Assembly (NCBI RefSeq): GCF_002088975.1
Contig: NZ_NCST01000065.1
Coordinates: 1 to 64,000, forward strand
Direction of reading: 5' to 3'
DNA length: 64,000 nt
Origin: Henriciella aquimarina
Lineage (GTDB): Bacteria; Pseudomonadota; Alphaproteobacteria; Caulobacterales; Hyphomonadaceae
The notes beneath the pieces were generated by a model. That model was not told where the DNA came from and did no database searches. It worked only from the letters and a program-made list of their open reading frames with translations. Positions 61,846 through 64,000 of this stretch are shown piece after piece. The position numbers were made by a program, and so were the translations under genes. Position 1 is the stretch's first letter. Each line of letters begins with the position of its first letter.

Positions 61846-64000
61846 TTAGTTGTCGATATCCACCGGCCCGGCTGGACTGCCTGTCCCGCCAACGTCACCG
61901 GGGGCTTCTGACGGTACGGCGAAGCCGCGGTCGCGCATCAGGGCGTCGGTGTCCGGGGCGTGGCCGCGGAAGGTCTTGTAGGCCTCCGATGGGGGGATCG
62001 TGTTGCCGACGGAAAGGATCCATTTCTGGAATTTCGCGGCGGTTTCCTTGTCGTAGGGGCCGCCAGCTTCCTCGAAGGCTTCCCAGGCATCCGCGCTGAA
62101 GGTGTCGGCCCAGAGATAGGCGTAATAGCCGGCCGCATAGCCTTCGCCGGAGAAGATGTGCGCGAATTGCGGCATGCGGTGGCGCATCGGCAGCTCGTCC
62201 GGCATGCCGAGGTCTTCCAGCGTTTCGCGTTCGAACGTGTCGGCATCGAAGTCTGAGAAGTCCGTCATCGTGTGCAGCTTCATGTCGACCAAGGCGCTGG
62301 CGAGATACTCGGTCGTATCGAAGCCCTGGCGCGCATTGGCGGCGCGTTCGATCTTGTCGACCAGGTCCTGCGGGATCGGTTCGCCTGTCTCGACGTGGAG
62401 GGCAAACTGCTGGAGCACTTCCGGCGTCGGCAGCCAGTTCTCGTGCACCTGGCTCGGAAACTCGACATAGTCACGCGGCACCGCCGTACCCGAAAGCGAC
62501 GGATAGGTCACGTTGGAGTTCAGCCCGTGCAGGGCGTGGCCGAATTCGTGGAAGAGGGTGGTCGCATCATCCCAGGAGATCAGGATCGGCTCGCCCGCCG
62601 CACCTTCGACGAAGTTCGAATTGTTGGAGACAATCGGCGTGGTGTAGCCATTGATATTGTCCTGCGTGCGATAGGCGTTCATCCAGGCGCCCGACCGCTT
62701 GCCGGCGCGGGCATAGGGGTCGAAATACCACAGGCCGACATGCTCGCCCTCGCGGGTCACTTCCCAGACGCGAACATCTTCATGGAAGACGGGCACATTG
62801 TCGACAGGCGTGAACTCGAAGCCGTATAGCTCGCCTGCCATCCAGAACATGCCTTCGCGCAGGTTCTCCAGCTGGAGGTATTGTTTCACTTCTTCGGAGT
62901 CGAAGTCGTATTCGGCCTGGCGGACTTTTTCGGCATAGTAGCGATAGTCCCACGGCGCGATGGTGATGTCGGCGCCTTCCGCGTCGGCGATCTCCTGCAT
63001 GGCGGCGACTTCGTCGGCGACCTTGGCCTTGGCCGCCGGCCATACCTTCATCATCAGTTCCATCGCCGCATCCGGAGAGCCGGCCACGGCCTTCTCGATC
63101 GACCAGGCGGCGTAATTGTCATAGCCGAGCAGGTCCGAGCGTTCCGCACGCAGCTTCATGATGTCGGCGATGACCTGATTATTGTCGTATTCGCCGCCAT
63201 TGTCGCCGCGATTGTAATAGGTCCTCCAGACCTTCTCGCGCAGGGCGCGATCCTCGGAATAAGTCAGGAACGGGTCCATGGAGGAGCGGGTATTGAGGAT
63301 GGCATAGTCGCCGCCTTCATTGTCGCGCGCTTCCGCAGCCGACATCGTGGCATTGACGACCGATTGCGGCAGGCCGGTGAGGTCATCCTCGGTCAGCCAG
63401 GTGACATAGGCCTCTTCGTCATGCAGCAGGTTATTGGAGAAGGTCGTGTAGAGCGTGGCGAGTTCCTGGTTTATCTCGGCCACACGCGCTTTGTCGGCCT
63501 CATCCAGGCCGGCGCCGGCGCGCTGGAAATCGGTATGGTAGTCCCAGACCAGACGCTGCTGTTCCGGCGTCAGCGTGTCATAATCCTCGCCATTGTAGAT
63601 CGCGTCGATGCGGGCGAAGAGGTCCGCATTCTGGTAGAGGGAATCCTGAAAGGCGGCGAGCTTCGGGGCCACTTTGCGCTGAACGGCCTGAACTTCCGGG
63701 CCGTTCAGGCTCGAGGCCCAGATGCCGTAGATCGTTGCGACGCGCATGATCTTTCCGGCGCCCTCTTCGAGGGGGAGGATGGTGTTTTCGAAGGTTGGCG
63801 CTGCGGCTTGCGAGGTCGTCTCGTCAATTCCGGCCTGCGCCTCCTCGATGGCGGCCTCCAGCGCCGGCTCGAACATCGAGACCTCGACCTTGTCGAAAGG
63901 CGGCACGCCGCCATAAGGGCCATCCCATTCGGCGAGGAGAATGCGCCAGTCTTCGTCCTGGGCGGGCTGTGTCATGTCCGGCTCGTCAGCAGTTTGCGTT
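61846..64000 (-). CDS. M3-family zinc oligopeptidase, cut by the window edge
   Basis: At least 709 residues of a peptidyl-dipeptidase Dcp/oligopeptidase A-type enzyme. The zinc motif HExxH is in TTLFHEFGHALHGLNSN, with the downstream family blocks DYVEFPSQVHENW and GYAAGYYAYLWADTF. An ATG lies at 63975, but the frame continues open without a stop to base 64000 (residues TQTADEPD before MTQPAQDED), an acidic stretch like the linker after a lipoprotein or secretion signal. The real start is therefore probably outside the window. Degrades short peptides, likely periplasmic. Confidence 0.9.
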   Translation of the reverse strand, partial: TQTADEPDMTQPAQDEDWRILLAEWDGPYGGVPPFDKVEVSMFEPALEAAIEEAQAGIDETTSQAAAPTFENTILPLEEGAGKIMRVATIYGIWASSLNGPEVQAVQRKVAPKLAAFQDSLYQNADLFARIDAIYNGEDYDTLTPEQQRLVWDYHTDFQRAGAGLDEADKARVAEINQELATLYTTFSNNLLHDEEAYVTWLTEDDLTGLPQSVVNATMSAAEARDNEGGDYAILNTRSSMDPFLTYSEDRALREKVWRTYYNRGDNGGEYDNNQVIADIMKLRAERSDLLGYDNYAAWSIEKAVAGSPDAAMELMMKVWPAAKAKVADEVAAMQEIADAEGADITIAPWDYRYYAEKVRQAEYDFDSEEVKQYLQLENLREGMFWMAGELYGFEFTPVDNVPVFHEDVRVWEVTREGEHVGLWYFDPYARAGKRSGAWMNAYRTQDNINGYTTPIVSNNSNFVEGAAGEPILISWDDATTLFHEFGHALHGLNSNVTYPSLSGTAVPRDYVEFPSQVHENWLPTPEVLQQFALHVETGEPIPQDLVDKIERAANARQGFDTTEYLASALVDMKLHTMTDFSDFDADTFERETLEDLGMPDELPMRHRMPQFAHIFSGEGYAAGYYAYLWADTFSADAWEAFEEAGGPYDKETAAKFQKWILSVGNTIPPSEAYKTFRGHAPDTDALMRDRGFAVPSEAPGDVGGTGSPAGPVDIDN

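Overview
The window looks like a GC-rich alphaproteobacterial chromosome segment, probably from a marine Hyphomonadaceae/Maricaulaceae-type bacterium. This is an inference from family content: double-length alphaproteobacterial Dcd, MetZ/ApaG adjacency, a UrcA-like secreted protein, a FadL/FadE/thiolase/FadJ operon and many short intergenic gaps. Most genes are dense housekeeping or metabolic genes with strong GC-rich codon bias. The first ~3.6 kb differs: it is an IS3-family element, AT-richer orphan ORFs and a tyrosine integrase abutting the 3' end of a tRNA-Gly(CCC). That is the right edge of an integrated island whose other end lies outside the window.

Layout. 1-3696: IS3 element (its terminal repeat begins at base 1, so the window probably starts at an assembly break), island orphans, integrase, tRNA-Gly. 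3762-9674: a ToxR/CadC-like TPR regulator, a UrcA-like secreted protein, a radical SAM protein, a membrane protein/XRE regulator pair with a well-formed promoter-operator, and an MFS exporter. 9760-21501: amidohydrolase, lipoproteins, M29-like aminopeptidase, dCTP deaminase, metZ, apaG, EamA transporter, amidase, BrkB-like protein, a small phosphatase with an added basic N-terminus, RNase P RNA, DUF2721 and RraB-like proteins. 21764-26380: a polysaccharide polymerase-like membrane protein and biotin genes bioA, bioF, bioD. 26618-32727: chaperone-usher locus 1 (pilin-like protein, chaperone, major pilin, minor pilin, very long usher). 32899-35115: katG. 35271-37593: arsenic operon arsR-arsI-acr3-arsC. 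37583-46590: tightly overlapped fatty-acid oxidation operon (fadE, thiolase, fadJ-like, acyl-CoA hydrolase/transferase) divergent from fadL. 46627-49485: PilZ protein divergent from a GGDEF-EAL protein. 49596-52089: kinase-like protein and alcohol dehydrogenase. 52168-55812: beta-carbonic anhydrase and SulP transporter divergent from an OxyR-like LysR regulator. 56735-61742: chaperone-usher locus 2 (major pilin, chaperone, usher, two-domain tip-like subunit). 61846-64000: M3 oligopeptidase cut by the window edge.

How they work together. Two different chaperone-usher pili lie 25 kb apart, each with a perfect hairpin directly after the major pilin gene, consistent with making much more pilin than usher. 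The c-di-GMP pair (PilZ plus GGDEF-EAL) lies between them and could tie adhesion to surface life, but that link is only proximity. The arsenic operon handles inorganic and probably methylated arsenic and carries an operator overlapping its first start codon. The fad operon with FadL is a full long-chain fatty acid uptake and oxidation module. Carbonic anhydrase plus SulP suggests bicarbonate acquisition.

The least explained items are usher 1 (no ordinary start codon in front of its signal peptide, and a ~240-residue C-terminal extension), the OxyR-like regulator lacking the redox cysteines, the ~920-bp untranslated region before pilin 2, and the integrase island beyond the left edge. No CRISPR array, prophage structural genes or obvious secondary-metabolite cluster was seen.
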